A DNA stretch of 35,741 nucleotides from an uncultured Streptococcus sp. (GCA_945864085.1 CAMBAD010000015.1:1-35741), one strand, 5' to 3'. Positions 7,011-16,363 are shown, counted from the stretch's first letter. Notes: generated by a model not told the origin, from the sequence alone. Program-made: numbers and translations.

Positions 7011-10000
7011 ATGAAAAGAATCAGAAGTGAGAAGCAAGAACGCTTTGCTTTTCGTAAATTATCTCAAGGACTTGTCTCAGCTGCTGTAGCAAGTTTCTTT
7101 TTTGTGTCTGCCGTCGCAGGAGCAGCAGAGGTTCAGGCCCAGTCGATTCGCTACCAATATGTGACAGAGCAGGAGCTGACCGATACTGAAAAACAACGGT
7201 TGGTTCGCGATTTACCACGTCTGGCAGCAGAGACAGACGCTACCTATTATTTGGTTTACCGCCCAACCAGCCAGCCGCAGTCTGCTAGCACGACCAAGAC
7301 CTTGCCGCAAACAGGTCTTGTAGACAGTAGTCTAGCCCTGATGGCAGGTGTGACCCTACTCATTTTAGCAGTGAAAGTGGGCAAAAAAGGCAAGAAAGAA
7401 CTTGCAGGGGTTATCCTGCTGACAGCAACAGGAGCCAGCCTTTTGGCGCCAGCAGGTTCCGCAGTGACCAGTCAGCTATTGTCCAAGTATAACCATGCAG
7501 TAGAAGTCGCGACAGGACAAGCCTTGCCTGCACCGATGGACATCGAAGGTTATACCTATATTGGTTATGTGAAAGATAGCAGAGCAGTTGACACTGTATC
7601 TACTGAGACAGAGAACCCAATCAGCCAACCAGGTCAGGAATTAGTAACTGCCCTCCCAGAAAACGCCCCAAGTCTGGAACTCCCAGCAGTGGACATTCGG
7701 GAAGAAATAGTAGTAGAAAGCCAAGTCATTCCATTTGAAGAAGAGACCGTTTACTCTGCCGACCTACTTGAAGGAGTTAGCCAGATTAGCCAATCAGGTC
7801 AAGCAGGCGAACGAACTATTGAACGCAAGAATGTTTACGTCAATGGCCAACTGGTCCAGTCAACAGCCATTTCTGAGACCATAAGCAAGGCGCCTGTCAA
7901 CCAAGTAACCACAGTGGGTACAAAGGTTGTGACAGAAATTCTACCTGGTTCTGACAGTCGTCCACAACTGCCTATCACAGAAGAAGTCATCAGCCATACG
8001 GAGTCTATTCCATTTGAAACTCAGGAAGTTTATGATGAGTCCTTGCCAGATGGAACGCGTCAGGTGGTTCAACCAGGTCAAGCAGGTCAGAAAACCATTG
8101 ACAGTAAAAATACCTACATTGACGGTGTCTTGGTGAAGTCAGAGCTTGTGGGAGAGACAATCACCCTTGCACCTACTCCGCAAATTATACACATTGGTAC
8201 CAAACCAATTACACAAGTACCAGAAACAGCTCCGAGCCAAGAAGCGCTCCCAGCAGTTGTTTTGACTGAAGATACACAAGTAGTGACAGAAGCGGTTGCT
8301 TTTGAAACGCAGTTTGAATACGATGCGACTTTGGCTGAAGGTAGCCGTCAGTTGGTACAGACAGGTCAAGCAGGAGTTCGTACGATTGAAACCAAGAACT
8401 ACTATGCCGATGGTGTCTTGATTAAGTCTGAACAAGTATCCAATGCTGTCACCACAGCCCCAGTAGTTGAAGTGATTAAAATTGGTACCAAGAAAGCAGA
8501 TGTGATTACCAGCGAGACAGAGAAGCGGACCGAAGAGGTAGCCTTTGAGACCGAGTACATCGATACTGCTGATCTTTATGTAGGCGAAGAAGTTGTCAGC
8601 CGCCAAGGGGTTGCAGGCAGCAAGGAAGTTACAACGACCTATACCTTAATCAACGGTGTTCGTCAGGAAAATCCAACTCAAACAGAATCTCTTGTCCTAG
8701 CTCCAGTTTCTAAGCAAATTCTGCGTGGTACCAAGCCAGTTGAAGGAACAGAGACAGTCATCACTACTGAAGAAGTTCCTTTCCAGACCGAGTATAGCGA
8801 TGATCCAAATCTCTTAAAAGGCAAGACGCAGCTTCTCCAAGCAGGCGTAGTTGGTAGCAAGGAAATCACCACGACCTATCAGACCATTAAGGGAGTTCGC
8901 CAGGAAAATCCTACTATCACAGAAAAAATTGTACTTGAGCCAAAGGTTGAAAAAATTGCCAGAGGCACGAAAGTTGAACAGGTACCAGTCGTAACCATCA
9001 CAAATCTCCTTAAAAACGAAGATGCCAAGACTGTTACAGCGACCTATTCACTATCCAATCCAACAGGTAACTTTACCAGCGCTGTTGCCCTGCTTTACGA
9101 TGGTACAAACTTAGTTCAGCAGGTTGACATTACTGATCCGAATGGCAATCTCGAACTGACTGGTCTGGATTACTATACCGACTACACACTCAAAACCCGT
9201 GTACTCTATACCATGGACGGTCAAGCCAACCAGTCAGACCAGGAGACCATCTTAGAAAGTATCCGCGAATTTGAACTTCTGTATAAGAAGATTGAAATCA
9301 AGGATATTGACTCAGTGACCATTTACCGTCGAAAAGATGGTAGTTATGTTGGAAGCACCTCTCTAGCAGACCTGCCAGCTAGCACAGATGATCTCTTTGT
9401 CAAAGTAAGCTCTGACCGATTTAAAGAAATCTATCTGCCAGTAACCAATATTGTGGCAGATACAAAGGATGGTCGCGATGTCTATAAGGTGACCACATCG
9501 TTTGCAGAATTAGTAGAAGAAAAAGATGCAGCCTATGTAGCCAATCGTGATTTCTACATTGCTAAGATGGCAACTGATGCCAATACCTATACTTCCTTTA
9601 AAGAGTTGGTAGCGGCGATGAAAGCCAACCAAACAGGTACTTTCAAACTTGGCGCGGACCTCTACGCTGACGAAGTACCAGTTGGGGATGTAGGCTCCTA
9701 TGTTGGAAACTTTAGCGGTACTCTTATCGGTGCTAATGATGGGTACAATTTTGCCATTCACAACCTGAAAGCACCTCTGTTCCTAAACTTCTACGGTAAA
9801 GTAGAAAATCTTGACCTGAAGAATATTCAGCTCAATACCAGCATTCAACCTAAACTAGCAGCTCTTGCACACATTTCTGATAGCAATGCGCGTGTTACAG
9901 ATGTTTCTGTCGAAGGAACTATCAGAGGTAAGCAAGATGTTGCTGGATTGATTCACACAGCATACAATACTGTTTTCAAAAACGTTTCCTTCAAAGGTAG

Positions 10001-13000
10001 CATAGAATCTTATGGAACCAGTGCAACGACTGTCGGTGGTATTGTTGGACACGGTATTTTGGCAGCGGTCGTTGACGCAAAAGTTGACGCCACCATAACC
10101 CTGCCAGGAACTGAAAATCAAATTGTCGGCGGGATAGCAGGTCGTATGACGCTTCAACAAGATGTACCTAGATCAGCCACCATCCAAAATGCACACGTTC
10201 AAGGCGAAATCAAGACCAGCGAGACAGGAGCAATCATCGGAAGTGTCGCAGGAACCAACCAAAGTACCGTTCTTCCGAACTATGTTGGAAATATCAACAA
10301 TGTAGTCAATGAGATGGTAGGAGCACCGAGCGTAGTTGGCAAACCTGTCAATATGGACACTCGTATTGCCAATACCTTCTCAACAACAGCTGATACCCAT
10401 CCAAAAGTAACCCTGATTACCGCGGACCAAGCCCAAGAAAAAGTAGCTGCAATGACGACAATCACAACCAGTCTGGATGATTCTGGCTACATTAACTTCA
10501 ACGACTACTCCGTTGATTATTTGACAGTTGACAAGGCACAGGCTTCTCACAAGACAGCCTACCTCAACATGGAGAAAATTCTGCCATTCTATAACAAGGA
10601 ATTGCTGGTTTACTACGGAAATAAGATTGCAGTAGATGACAAACTCAACACCGAGCGCTTGTTGGACATTGTTCCTATGAAGGATGACCTCATCGTATCA
10701 GACATCTCTGGTGAAAAGGCAGCTATTAACAAGATTATGCTGCACTACGCAGACGGTACGATTGAGTATAAGACTGTTTCCTACAAGGAAGACTTTAAGA
10801 ACGGTCATGTGGCTGAATACGCTATTGCTGGCATGGATCTGATTTACACGCCAGAAATCTTCTTGGCTACTCGTGATAGTCTGGTTTCGGAAATTGTGTC
10901 TAGTCTGTCAAGCGTGACACTGGATTCACCAGAATTAAAGGCCTTAGTCGGATTCCCAACAACCTTTGACGCCAATCGCCAGACTGCAACCGCTAAGGAT
11001 TTCTATTTCTCAGATACGTTTGCGGAAGTGAAAGCTGACCTAGAAAATAATGTTCGCAAGTTATTGTCATCGAGTCTGAATGGCCAGGATGCCGCAACGG
11101 AAGCTTACTTCAAGGAGAGAATTACCAGCAATAAAGAGGCCTTCATGCTTGGTTTGACCTACTTGACTCGTTGGTATGCGATCAATTATGGCAGCTTTAA
11201 CACCAAGGATTTGACAATCTTTGAACCAGATTTCTTCGGCAAAGAAGCTGCGTCAGCTCTCGACACCATTCTTTCTATCGGCAATGCAGGCTATGAAGCT
11301 CTTCGTCCTTATAATAACGTGCAAACCTACGCTAATCACCTAGCGAAGCAGAATGGACAAGCTTCCGTCTTTGACCTTGTAGAAGCTTACCGTGCACGAT
11401 TCTTGCCAAATACGACGGACAATGACTGGTTTAAGCAAACAACCAAGGCCTATATTGTTGAAAGCAAGTCGCAGGTAGCAGAAGCCGCAGCCAAACAAGA
11501 GAATGCTGAAAAGCATAGCAAGTACGCCCTTGCTGTCTACGACAAGATTACCAATCCAAACTGGGCTTATCGTCAAATGCTCTTGCCACTCTTGACCCTG
11601 CCACAGGAAAATATCTTTATCATCAGTAACATGAATACCCTGGCTATCGGTTCTTACGAACACTATGTCAATGATTATTCAGATCCTGTTAAACGTGATC
11701 AGGTTCGTCAGAAGGTTGATTTGGCAGCGACCCGTCAACGAGACAACGCTGATTTCTGGTATAAGATTTTGGATGAAGAAAATCGTGATAAGCTTTTCAG
11801 AACTGTTCTGAACAACGAAGGCTTCAAAATGTATGGTCCAGATGGTCAGACCAGCTACCATAACTTGACTGCGAATGTTGATGCCATTCAGGATTATTAC
11901 GGTCCAATCAATAAGTGGTACGCAGAGGGTGCAACTAAGACAGCCTACGCGGATGGTAAGGAAACCTACTACGTAACCTATGATATGCTGGGTGATTATG
12001 GTACCACGCTGTATAGCCACGAAATGGTCCACAACCAAGATGGCTCAACCTATCTCCACGGCTATGGCCGTCGGATCGGACAGGGAATGGAAGTTTATGC
12101 AGATGGTTTGCTCCAAAACGTTTCTTCGCTTGATAAGATGATTCTTGGTTTCAACGCGGTCTTTACTGGGGATGTTGCCAACCGTGTCCACGTTGCAGAT
12201 CCAGCCTCTCGCTTCACTAACGAAGCAGATTTCAATGAATACTTCCACAACCAGTTTGATGTCCTCTACCTCTTGGACTACTTGGAAGGAATGGCTATTT
12301 TAGAAAAATCTGACGCTGTGAAGAAAGATTGGTTCCGCAAGATTGAGAACTACTACGTCCAAGCAGGTGGCGTCAATACTCATGCTGGAAACAAAGCACG
12401 TGAATTGACAGACGCAGAAGTAGCAGCCTTGCAGGATTTTGACGATTTGATTGACCAAAGTATCATTGATTACCGCCAGTATTTCGGGCTTTCTGGTGGT
12501 GCCAAGACCTTGACCAAAGAATGGACTCGCAATGGTTACCACAGTGTACCGATGTTTGCGGCAAACTACTCTGCTCTGTCAAATCCTTATGGCTCACCAG
12601 GTGATATCATGTTCCGCCGGATGGCCTTTGAATTGATTGCTGCCAAGGGCTATACAGAAGGCTTCATCCCTTATGCTTCTGGTCAGTTATCTGACTATGC
12701 TATGAGTCAAAACTCTATTATCTATGATACTTGGAACAAGAAAGATACTGGTCTTATTACCGACCAACACGTCTTGGAACAGGTCTTCAAGGGAGAATAT
12801 GCAACATGGGAAGACTTCAAGAAGGCCATGTTTGCTGAGCGTGTTGAGAAAGCAGAGGCAGGCAAACTCAAGCCATTTACCATGCAGTATGAATTAGGTG
12901 TGGCAAACTCGACCAAAGAAGTGACGGTAACGACCTATGCACAACTCCAGACTTTGATGGAAGAAGCTATGGAAGCTGATACAAATGGACGAATTTTCTA

Positions 13001-13109
13001 TTCAACCAATAATGTGAATCTCAGTCGTGTGCACGCTCTTAAGGTGAAAGTTTATCAGGCTCTGATGAATACAACAGATGACTTTAGAACATCTATTTTC
13101 AATCCATAG
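7011..13109 (+). CDS. Cell-wall zinc metalloprotease, M26 (IgA1 protease/Zmp) type with five G5 domains
   Basis: A 2032-residue surface protein. In order: a YSIRK-like signal (FAFRKLSQGLVSAAVASFFF, residues 12-31); an N-terminal LPQTG (98-102) followed by two hydrophobic segments (about 106-122 and 131-150), the inverted anchoring layout of streptococcal IgA1 protease and ZmpB; five G5 domains (about 231-306, 324-398, 420-495, 500-576, 579-655); a beta-rich spacer; a GLUG-like beta-helical M26 N-terminal region (about 880-1050); and the catalytic domain with HEMVH at 1670-1674 and the third zinc ligand Glu at 1694 in GYGRRIGQGMEVYADGL. G5 domains bind sugars or zinc and link surface proteins to the wall. 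Substrate cannot be deduced: IgA1 proteases cut the hinge of human IgA1, but related Zmp enzymes cut other host proteins. The gene stands alone between a strong promoter and a terminator. The S. suis IgA1 protease is the closest recalled relative. Confidence 0.93.
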   Translation: MKRIRSEKQERFAFRKLSQGLVSAAVASFFFVSAVAGAAEVQAQSIRYQYVTEQELTDTEKQRLVRDLPRLAAETDATYYLVYRPTSQPQSASTTKTLPQTGLVDSSLALMAGVTLLILAVKVGKKGKKELAGVILLTATGASLLAPAGSAVTSQLLSKYNHAVEVATGQALPAPMDIEGYTYIGYVKDSRAVDTVSTETENPISQPGQELVTALPENAPSLELPAVDIREEIVVESQVIPFEEETVYSADLLEGVSQISQSGQAGERTIERKNVYVNGQLVQSTAISETISKAPVNQVTTVGTKVVTEILPGSDSRPQLPITEEVISHTESIPFETQEVYDESLPDGTRQVVQPGQAGQKTIDSKNTYIDGVLVKSELVGETITLAPTPQIIHIGTKPITQVPETAPSQEALPAVVLTEDTQVVTEAVAFETQFEYDATLAEGSRQLVQTGQAGVRTIETKNYYADGVLIKSEQVSNAVTTAPVVEVIKIGTKKADVITSETEKRTEEVAFETEYIDTADLYVGEEVVSRQGVAGSKEVTTTYTLINGVRQENPTQTESLVLAPVSKQILRGTKPVEGTETVITTEEVPFQTEYSDDPNLLKGKTQLLQAGVVGSKEITTTYQTIKGVRQENPTITEKIVLEPKVEKIARGTKVEQVPVVTITNLLKNEDAKTVTATYSLSNPTGNFTSAVALLYDGTNLVQQVDITDPNGNLELTGLDYYTDYTLKTRVLYTMDGQANQSDQETILESIREFELLYKKIEIKDIDSVTIYRRKDGSYVGSTSLADLPASTDDLFVKVSSDRFKEIYLPVTNIVADTKDGRDVYKVTTSFAELVEEKDAAYVANRDFYIAKMATDANTYTSFKELVAAMKANQTGTFKLGADLYADEVPVGDVGSYVGNFSGTLIGANDGYNFAIHNLKAPLFLNFYGKVENLDLKNIQLNTSIQPKLAALAHISDSNARVTDVSVEGTIRGKQDVAGLIHTAYNTVFKNVSFKGSIESYGTSATTVGGIVGHGILAAVVDAKVDATITLPGTENQIVGGIAGRMTLQQDVPRSATIQNAHVQGEIKTSETGAIIGSVAGTNQSTVLPNYVGNINNVVNEMVGAPSVVGKPVNMDTRIANTFSTTADTHPKVTLITADQAQEKVAAMTTITTSLDDSGYINFNDYSVDYLTVDKAQASHKTAYLNMEKILPFYNKELLVYYGNKIAVDDKLNTERLLDIVPMKDDLIVSDISGEKAAINKIMLHYADGTIEYKTVSYKEDFKNGHVAEYAIAGMDLIYTPEIFLATRDSLVSEIVSSLSSVTLDSPELKALVGFPTTFDANRQTATAKDFYFSDTFAEVKADLENNVRKLLSSSLNGQDAATEAYFKERITSNKEAFMLGLTYLTRWYAINYGSFNTKDLTIFEPDFFGKEAASALDTILSIGNAGYEALRPYNNVQTYANHLAKQNGQASVFDLVEAYRARFLPNTTDNDWFKQTTKAYIVESKSQVAEAAAKQENAEKHSKYALAVYDKITNPNWAYRQMLLPLLTLPQENIFIISNMNTLAIGSYEHYVNDYSDPVKRDQVRQKVDLAATRQRDNADFWYKILDEENRDKLFRTVLNNEGFKMYGPDGQTSYHNLTANVDAIQDYYGPINKWYAEGATKTAYADGKETYYVTYDMLGDYGTTLYSHEMVHNQDGSTYLHGYGRRIGQGMEVYADGLLQNVSSLDKMILGFNAVFTGDVANRVHVADPASRFTNEADFNEYFHNQFDVLYLLDYLEGMAILEKSDAVKKDWFRKIENYYVQAGGVNTHAGNKARELTDAEVAALQDFDDLIDQSIIDYRQYFGLSGGAKTLTKEWTRNGYHSVPMFAANYSALSNPYGSPGDIMFRRMAFELIAAKGYTEGFIPYASGQLSDYAMSQNSIIYDTWNKKDTGLITDQHVLEQVFKGEYATWEDFKKAMFAERVEKAEAGKLKPFTMQYELGVANSTKEVTVTTYAQLQTLMEEAMEADTNGRIFYSTNNVNLSRVHALKVKVYQALMNTTDDFRTSIFNP

Positions 13110-13110
13110 G

Positions 13111-13145
13111 AAAAAATGAGTTGGTCTTGCACCATCTCATTTTTT
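13111..13145 (+). terminator. Intrinsic terminator after the metalloprotease gene
   Basis: AAAAAATGAG (13111-13120) pairs perfectly with CTCATTTTTT (13136-13145), with an inner TGGT/ACCA stem around a 5-base loop. It starts 2 bases after the stop codon. Confidence 0.88.
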
Positions 13146-13181
13146 GAGGTATACTGGAAGAAAATTCACGGAGGTAGAGAT

Positions 13182-13679
13182 ATGCTGATCAAACCCATGC
13201 AGACTGAGGAGGAGATTAGGGGCAAGGCTTATGTCCATTGGAAAGCCTGGCAGGAGGCCTATGCTGACTTATTACCGCAGGAATTTCTCCAAAAGACCTA
13301 CACGCTGGAACGCTGTCAGGACTGGGCCTTTCGCTATCCTCAGAATATCTTGGTAGCACTAGTGGATGAGCAGGTGGTTGGCTTTGCCTGCTACGGTGCC
13401 AGCAGTCAGGAGGACTTGCAGGAGGCTGGTGAGCTCTACGCCCTCTATGTTTTGGCGGACTACTACGGCCAGGGGATTGGCTACCAGCTCATGCAGGCGG
13501 CTTTGGGGAAAATGCAGAGCTACCAAACAGTTGTCCTCTGGGTGCTAGAAGGAAATACACGCGCCATTTCCTTCTATGAACGGGTCGGTTTCCGCTTCGA
13601 CGGTGTAACAAAAAAGGTAAATTTAGGAGCAGAACGAACAGAGTATAGAATGAGCCTAGAAATACACTCAGCAAACTAA
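13182..13679 (+). CDS. GNAT family N-acetyltransferase
   Basis: A 165-residue acetyltransferase. Motif A is clear: LYALYVLADYYGQGIGYQLMQAA without break, where YYGQGIG is the acetyl-CoA phosphate loop (about residues 94-100), followed by LWVLEGNTRAISFYERVGF, the usual C-terminal Asn and FYERxGF element. The start is ATG 13182 because GGAGG at 13170-13174 sits 7 bases upstream; a longer frame back to 13116 would run through the terminator hairpin. It resembles the streptococcal cytoplasmic GNATs of unknown substrate. It is monocistronic as far as can be seen. Confidence 0.82.
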   Translation: MLIKPMQTEEEIRGKAYVHWKAWQEAYADLLPQEFLQKTYTLERCQDWAFRYPQNILVALVDEQVVGFACYGASSQEDLQEAGELYALYVLADYYGQGIGYQLMQAALGKMQSYQTVVLWVLEGNTRAISFYERVGFRFDGVTKKVNLGAERTEYRMSLEIHSAN

Positions 13680-13984
13680 GAACCTATATTCACAAGTAAA
13701 ATACTTTTATGCAGGAGATAGTTTTTTGCTAATTACGGCAGTTTTTTGAGGGAATACTGACTGTATTTTGATAAAACGAACGATGGAGAGCTTAAAAACT
13801 AGCCTTAGATGGAAGTGCGGAACTGTGAATACAGGTTCTACCATCAGGCCCAGATTGTATTATCTTACTTTTCAGCCAAAACGACTAGAGTTGAACGACC
13901 GCTGTCTGATAGGAAGGAAGCTAGCTGGCCTCTTAGCTTCCAGAGGAAATCTCTGCTTATTCGCCTCTATTTTAGTAGACCTTC
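13680..13984. other. Intergenic region with two hairpins, possible decayed sequence
   Basis: A gap of about 370 bases before the next gene has no open frame with a ribosome binding site. It holds an 8-bp hairpin GGAAGCTA/TAGCTTCC (13916-13923 with 13934-13941) and right after it CAGAG/CTCTG (13941-13945 with 13951-13955). Short overlapping frames (for example 13768-14055) lack start signals, and their products look like non-protein sequence. It could be a decayed gene or an intergenic repeat; nothing here is recognised. Confidence 0.4.
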
Positions 13985-14013
13985 TTGCCCAAATGAATAG
14001 TTTAATATATAAT
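13985..14013 (+). promoter_or_regulatory. Promoter of the aldose-epimerase-like gene
   Basis: TTGCCC (13985-13990), 17-base spacer, perfect TATAAT (14008-14013), followed by a strong AAGGAGG ribosome binding site before the start at 14052. Confidence 0.7.
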
Positions 14014-14051
14014 CGATATATGAATATACAAAACAAATCAAGGAGGTCTAT

Positions 14052-14957
14052 ATGATTTTACTAACCAATGACCGATTGCGTGTTGAAATTGCGGAGCCAG
14101 GTGAGCGCCCTAATGATACCTTCCGTTTTGATCGGGCAGGCTTTATCTCAGATGTCACCTTGGACGGAGATACACATTTTGGCGCCAATGAGCCTATGAA
14201 TCTGCGGCATTTATCATCAGGAGGCAGGGGTCTATGCTGTGAGTTTTCAGGAGATTTTAGTGCAGGTGCAGGCATTGGAGAATACTTTCCAAAACTGGGT
14301 GTAGGCTTGATTAAGCAGGACAGCGACTTGGGCTATCAGTTTGCCCACAAGTATGAAGAAGTGATTCCTTATCCTGTATCTTACACCCACACAGCAACCA
14401 GCGCAACATTTTTCACCGAAGCAGTGGCATGTTTGGGCATTGCTGCGGAAGTCAAAAAGACCATTCGGATTGAGGAGAACATGCTCATCTTAGAAGCCAC
14501 CATAACAAATGTTGGCGACAAGGCTTTTGAAACAGAAGAATACTGTCATAATTTCCTCAGCATTGATGGAATGGCCATCTCACCCGACTACCGTCTGGAT
14601 TTACCAGATATGAATGACCTTGGACAGGAACGGTTAGAAGGTTTTGGCGGCTATGATCATAATAATTTCATCGCAGATGGTAAGGCGATTGCATTTGACA
14701 AGTGCGAAACGGATGTTTCTCTCAGTGTTTTATCTACCGAAAAAGCCAGTTTCACAGATACATTTACCTGGAAGTTGAGCCACAAGGGAGCGCAAGCTAG
14801 CGTGACAGGCATTGATAGCGTCAAGCCTACCAGCCTGTTACTCTGGGCGACAGATCATATCGTCAGTCCAGAAATCATTCAAACCATATACCTAGAACCA
14901 GGGCAAACGCATTCTTGGAATCGGAGATGGATCTTTGAAGCGGCACACCGTTGGTAA
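14052..14957 (+). CDS. Aldose 1-epimerase-like protein (galactose mutarotase fold)
   Basis: A 301-residue cytoplasmic protein with the beta-sandwich pattern of galactose-mutarotase-like proteins. Aldose epimerases interconvert alpha and beta sugar anomers; relatives act on hexose-6-phosphates or other carbohydrates. Supporting segments are the N-terminal FDRAGFISDVTLDGDTHFG, the middle ATITNVGDKAFETEEYCHNF with a conserved-looking His (about residue 168) in the position of the catalytic His, and the C-terminal IYLEPGQTHSWNRRWIF, the typical end of this fold where sugar-binding residues lie. The canonical GalM motifs are not exact, so sugar specificity and even catalysis are uncertain. It is monocistronic, between its own promoter and terminator. 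Confidence 0.7.
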   Translation: MILLTNDRLRVEIAEPGERPNDTFRFDRAGFISDVTLDGDTHFGANEPMNLRHLSSGGRGLCCEFSGDFSAGAGIGEYFPKLGVGLIKQDSDLGYQFAHKYEEVIPYPVSYTHTATSATFFTEAVACLGIAAEVKKTIRIEENMLILEATITNVGDKAFETEEYCHNFLSIDGMAISPDYRLDLPDMNDLGQERLEGFGGYDHNNFIADGKAIAFDKCETDVSLSVLSTEKASFTDTFTWKLSHKGAQASVTGIDSVKPTSLLLWATDHIVSPEIIQTIYLEPGQTHSWNRRWIFEAAHRW

Positions 14958-14963
14958 ACTACA

Positions 14964-14992
14964 GTCAGGGCTAGTCTGCCCTGGCTTTTTTT
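14964..14992 (+). terminator. Intrinsic terminator after the epimerase-like gene
   Basis: GTCAGGGC (14964-14971) pairs with GCCCTGGC (14978-14985, one G-U) around a 6-base loop and is followed by seven T residues. Confidence 0.9.
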
Positions 14993-15027
14993 GATAGAAT
15001 AAAACAAGACAGATTGGAGGAATGAAG

Positions 15028-15759
15028 GTGGAACAGCTATTTTTAGTGACCAATCAGACACAGCTAAAAGAGTACGAAAGTTTTGTCACAACTTATCACA
15101 ATACCTTGCAGACCTATATTATTTATTTGCAGGAGCAGTACCAGGTAGAAGACTTACCTCAAGCAATCATTTGGGCTGATGAGAAGGCTGCGACATGCTT
15201 TATACGAGAATGCCCTATCCCAGCCTATACAAACGATGTCCGAATGGTGATGACACCAGATAGAGAGGTTTGGAAAACAATTTATATCAAACAGGCAGAA
15301 AACTATCCCTCTAATCTCACAAAGCCGATAATAGAGCACTATCAATCCCTATCCGATAACCAACTCCTGCAAATTATCGGTCACGAACTGGCCCACCAAA
15401 GTGACTATTTTTTGGACTATGAAGAGGAGACCATGTGGTTTGAAGAGGGAATGGTAGAATATATCAGCCGTCGCTATTTTTTGACTGATGAAGAATTTGC
15501 TAAGGAGAAAAAGATTAATCAGCAATTAGTCACCATCTTCCAAGAGACATACGGCCATCATCCCCTATCAGAATTTGGTAGAAAAACTTACGAAGGCAAT
15601 TATGCCTCCATCTTTTATGAATATTGGCGCAGTTTCTTAGCCATAGATGGTTTGGTGGAAAAGTTTGGCAGTATCGAAGAAGTATTTAGTGAATACCATC
15701 GCTGGAATAATGAAAAGAGAGCAGTAGATTTGCTGACCTGGTTTGGAATTGAGATATAA
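15028..15759 (+). CDS. Cytoplasmic HExxH zinc peptidase-like protein
   Basis: About 243 residues with a clear gluzincin-type active site: HELAH (residues 119-123 from this start) with WFEEGMVEY 14 residues later, where the Glu before Gly is the probable third zinc ligand. There is no signal peptide or membrane segment, so it acts in the cytoplasm if at all. No substrate or named family is recognised; it resembles uncharacterised 'peptidase MA-like' proteins. The start chosen is GTG 15028, 7 bases after GGAGG (15016-15020). The ATG two codons upstream (15022) lies only 1 base from that site and is a poor alternative. The stop overlaps the ribosome binding site of the Nudix gene, so the two genes form an operon. 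Confidence 0.72.
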   Translation: MEQLFLVTNQTQLKEYESFVTTYHNTLQTYIIYLQEQYQVEDLPQAIIWADEKAATCFIRECPIPAYTNDVRMVMTPDREVWKTIYIKQAENYPSNLTKPIIEHYQSLSDNQLLQIIGHELAHQSDYFLDYEEETMWFEEGMVEYISRRYFLTDEEFAKEKKINQQLVTIFQETYGHHPLSEFGRKTYEGNYASIFYEYWRSFLAIDGLVEKFGSIEEVFSEYHRWNNEKRAVDLLTWFGIEI

Positions 15760-15768
15760 GGAGTTAAC

Positions 15769-16236
15769 ATGGCTAGAAAAGAAATGGTCACCTTGACCAA
15801 TATGTGCCTAATCGAAGACAAGGAGGGAAATATCGTCGTACAAATCCGCGACCCGAAGCGCTACCGCTGGGCTGGAGTGGCTTTTCCTGGTGGTCACATA
15901 GAGGAAAATGAGTGTTTTTATGATTCAGTTGTACGCGAAGTGTATGAAGAAACCGGCCTGACAATCAAGAAAGCGCAGCTGGTTGGAACCAAGCACTGGC
16001 CTGATGCCGAAGGTCACCGCTACATCGTTTTCCTCTACAAGGCAACGGAGTTTTCTGGACAAATCCACTCAACAGAAGAAGGCGAGGTTTGCTGGGTGAA
16101 AAAGACCGATTTGGCTGGAATGGACTTAGCTTATGATCTATTAGAGGTATTAAAGGTCATGGATGACCCAGATTTATCCGAGTTTTTCTATAGAAAAAAG
16201 GATTCGCAGGGAGAATGGGATAAATATTTCCGATAG
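15769..16236 (+). CDS. Nudix hydrolase, probable 8-oxo-dGTP diphosphatase type
   Basis: A 155-residue Nudix protein. The Nudix box is complete: GGHIEENECFYDSVVREVYE followed by ETGL (about residues 42-65), giving the GX5EX7REUXEEXGU pattern that binds the catalytic magnesium. The N-terminal VTLTNMCLIEDKEGNIVVQ and RDPKRYRWAGVAFPGG segments are typical of streptococcal MutT-like 8-oxo-dGTP diphosphatases, which remove oxidised nucleotides, but Nudix substrates are hard to assign from sequence. It is the second gene of an operon with the HExxH protein (9 bases apart, AAGGAG site spanning the upstream stop). Its own stop codon lies in the stem of the terminator. Confidence 0.88.
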   Translation: MARKEMVTLTNMCLIEDKEGNIVVQIRDPKRYRWAGVAFPGGHIEENECFYDSVVREVYEETGLTIKKAQLVGTKHWPDAEGHRYIVFLYKATEFSGQIHSTEEGEVCWVKKTDLAGMDLAYDLLEVLKVMDDPDLSEFFYRKKDSQGEWDKYFR

Positions 16237-16260
16237 AAACTGAAAAGTTTCTATTTTTTT
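16233..16260 (+). terminator. Intrinsic terminator overlapping the Nudix stop codon
   Basis: ATAGAAACT (16233-16241) pairs with AGTTTCTAT (16246-16254) across a GAAA loop and is followed by a run of T to 16260. Confidence 0.85.
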
Positions 16261-16310
16261 GCATAAAAATTCAAATTCAAGTTGACAAATGTATAAATAT
16301 AAAGTAAAAT
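16260..16310 (+). promoter_or_regulatory. Promoter with two ARG-box-like sites (first binding lipoprotein)
   Basis: TTGACA (16282-16287), 17-base spacer, TAAAAT (16305-16310). TGCATAAAAATTCA at 16260-16273 closely matches the ArgR/AhrC consensus (TGAATWWWWATTCA), and TGTATAAATATAAA at 16290-16303 lies inside the spacer. The two sites start 30 bases apart, about three helical turns. Repression by arginine through ArgR/AhrC is inferred. Confidence 0.7.
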
Positions 16311-16363
16311 AGCATAAACATACAGAAATATTCTATCTTGTGTTTAAATAAAGGAGATTTACG

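Noticed and set aside
8139..8606. Open frame of 155 codons on the minus strand inside the metalloprotease gene
   Set aside because: It is antisense to the G5 domains; the composition reflects codon use of the real gene and no start signal is present.
7701..8980. Regular repeat pattern about 240-290 bases long, considered as a CRISPR-like or DNA repeat array
   Set aside because: It is explained by five diverged protein G5 domains in one open frame; the DNA copies are not identical.
13768..14055. Two short overlapping frames in the intergenic region before the epimerase-like gene
   Set aside because: They lack ribosome binding sites, use different frames, and one runs past the promoter and into the next start codon.
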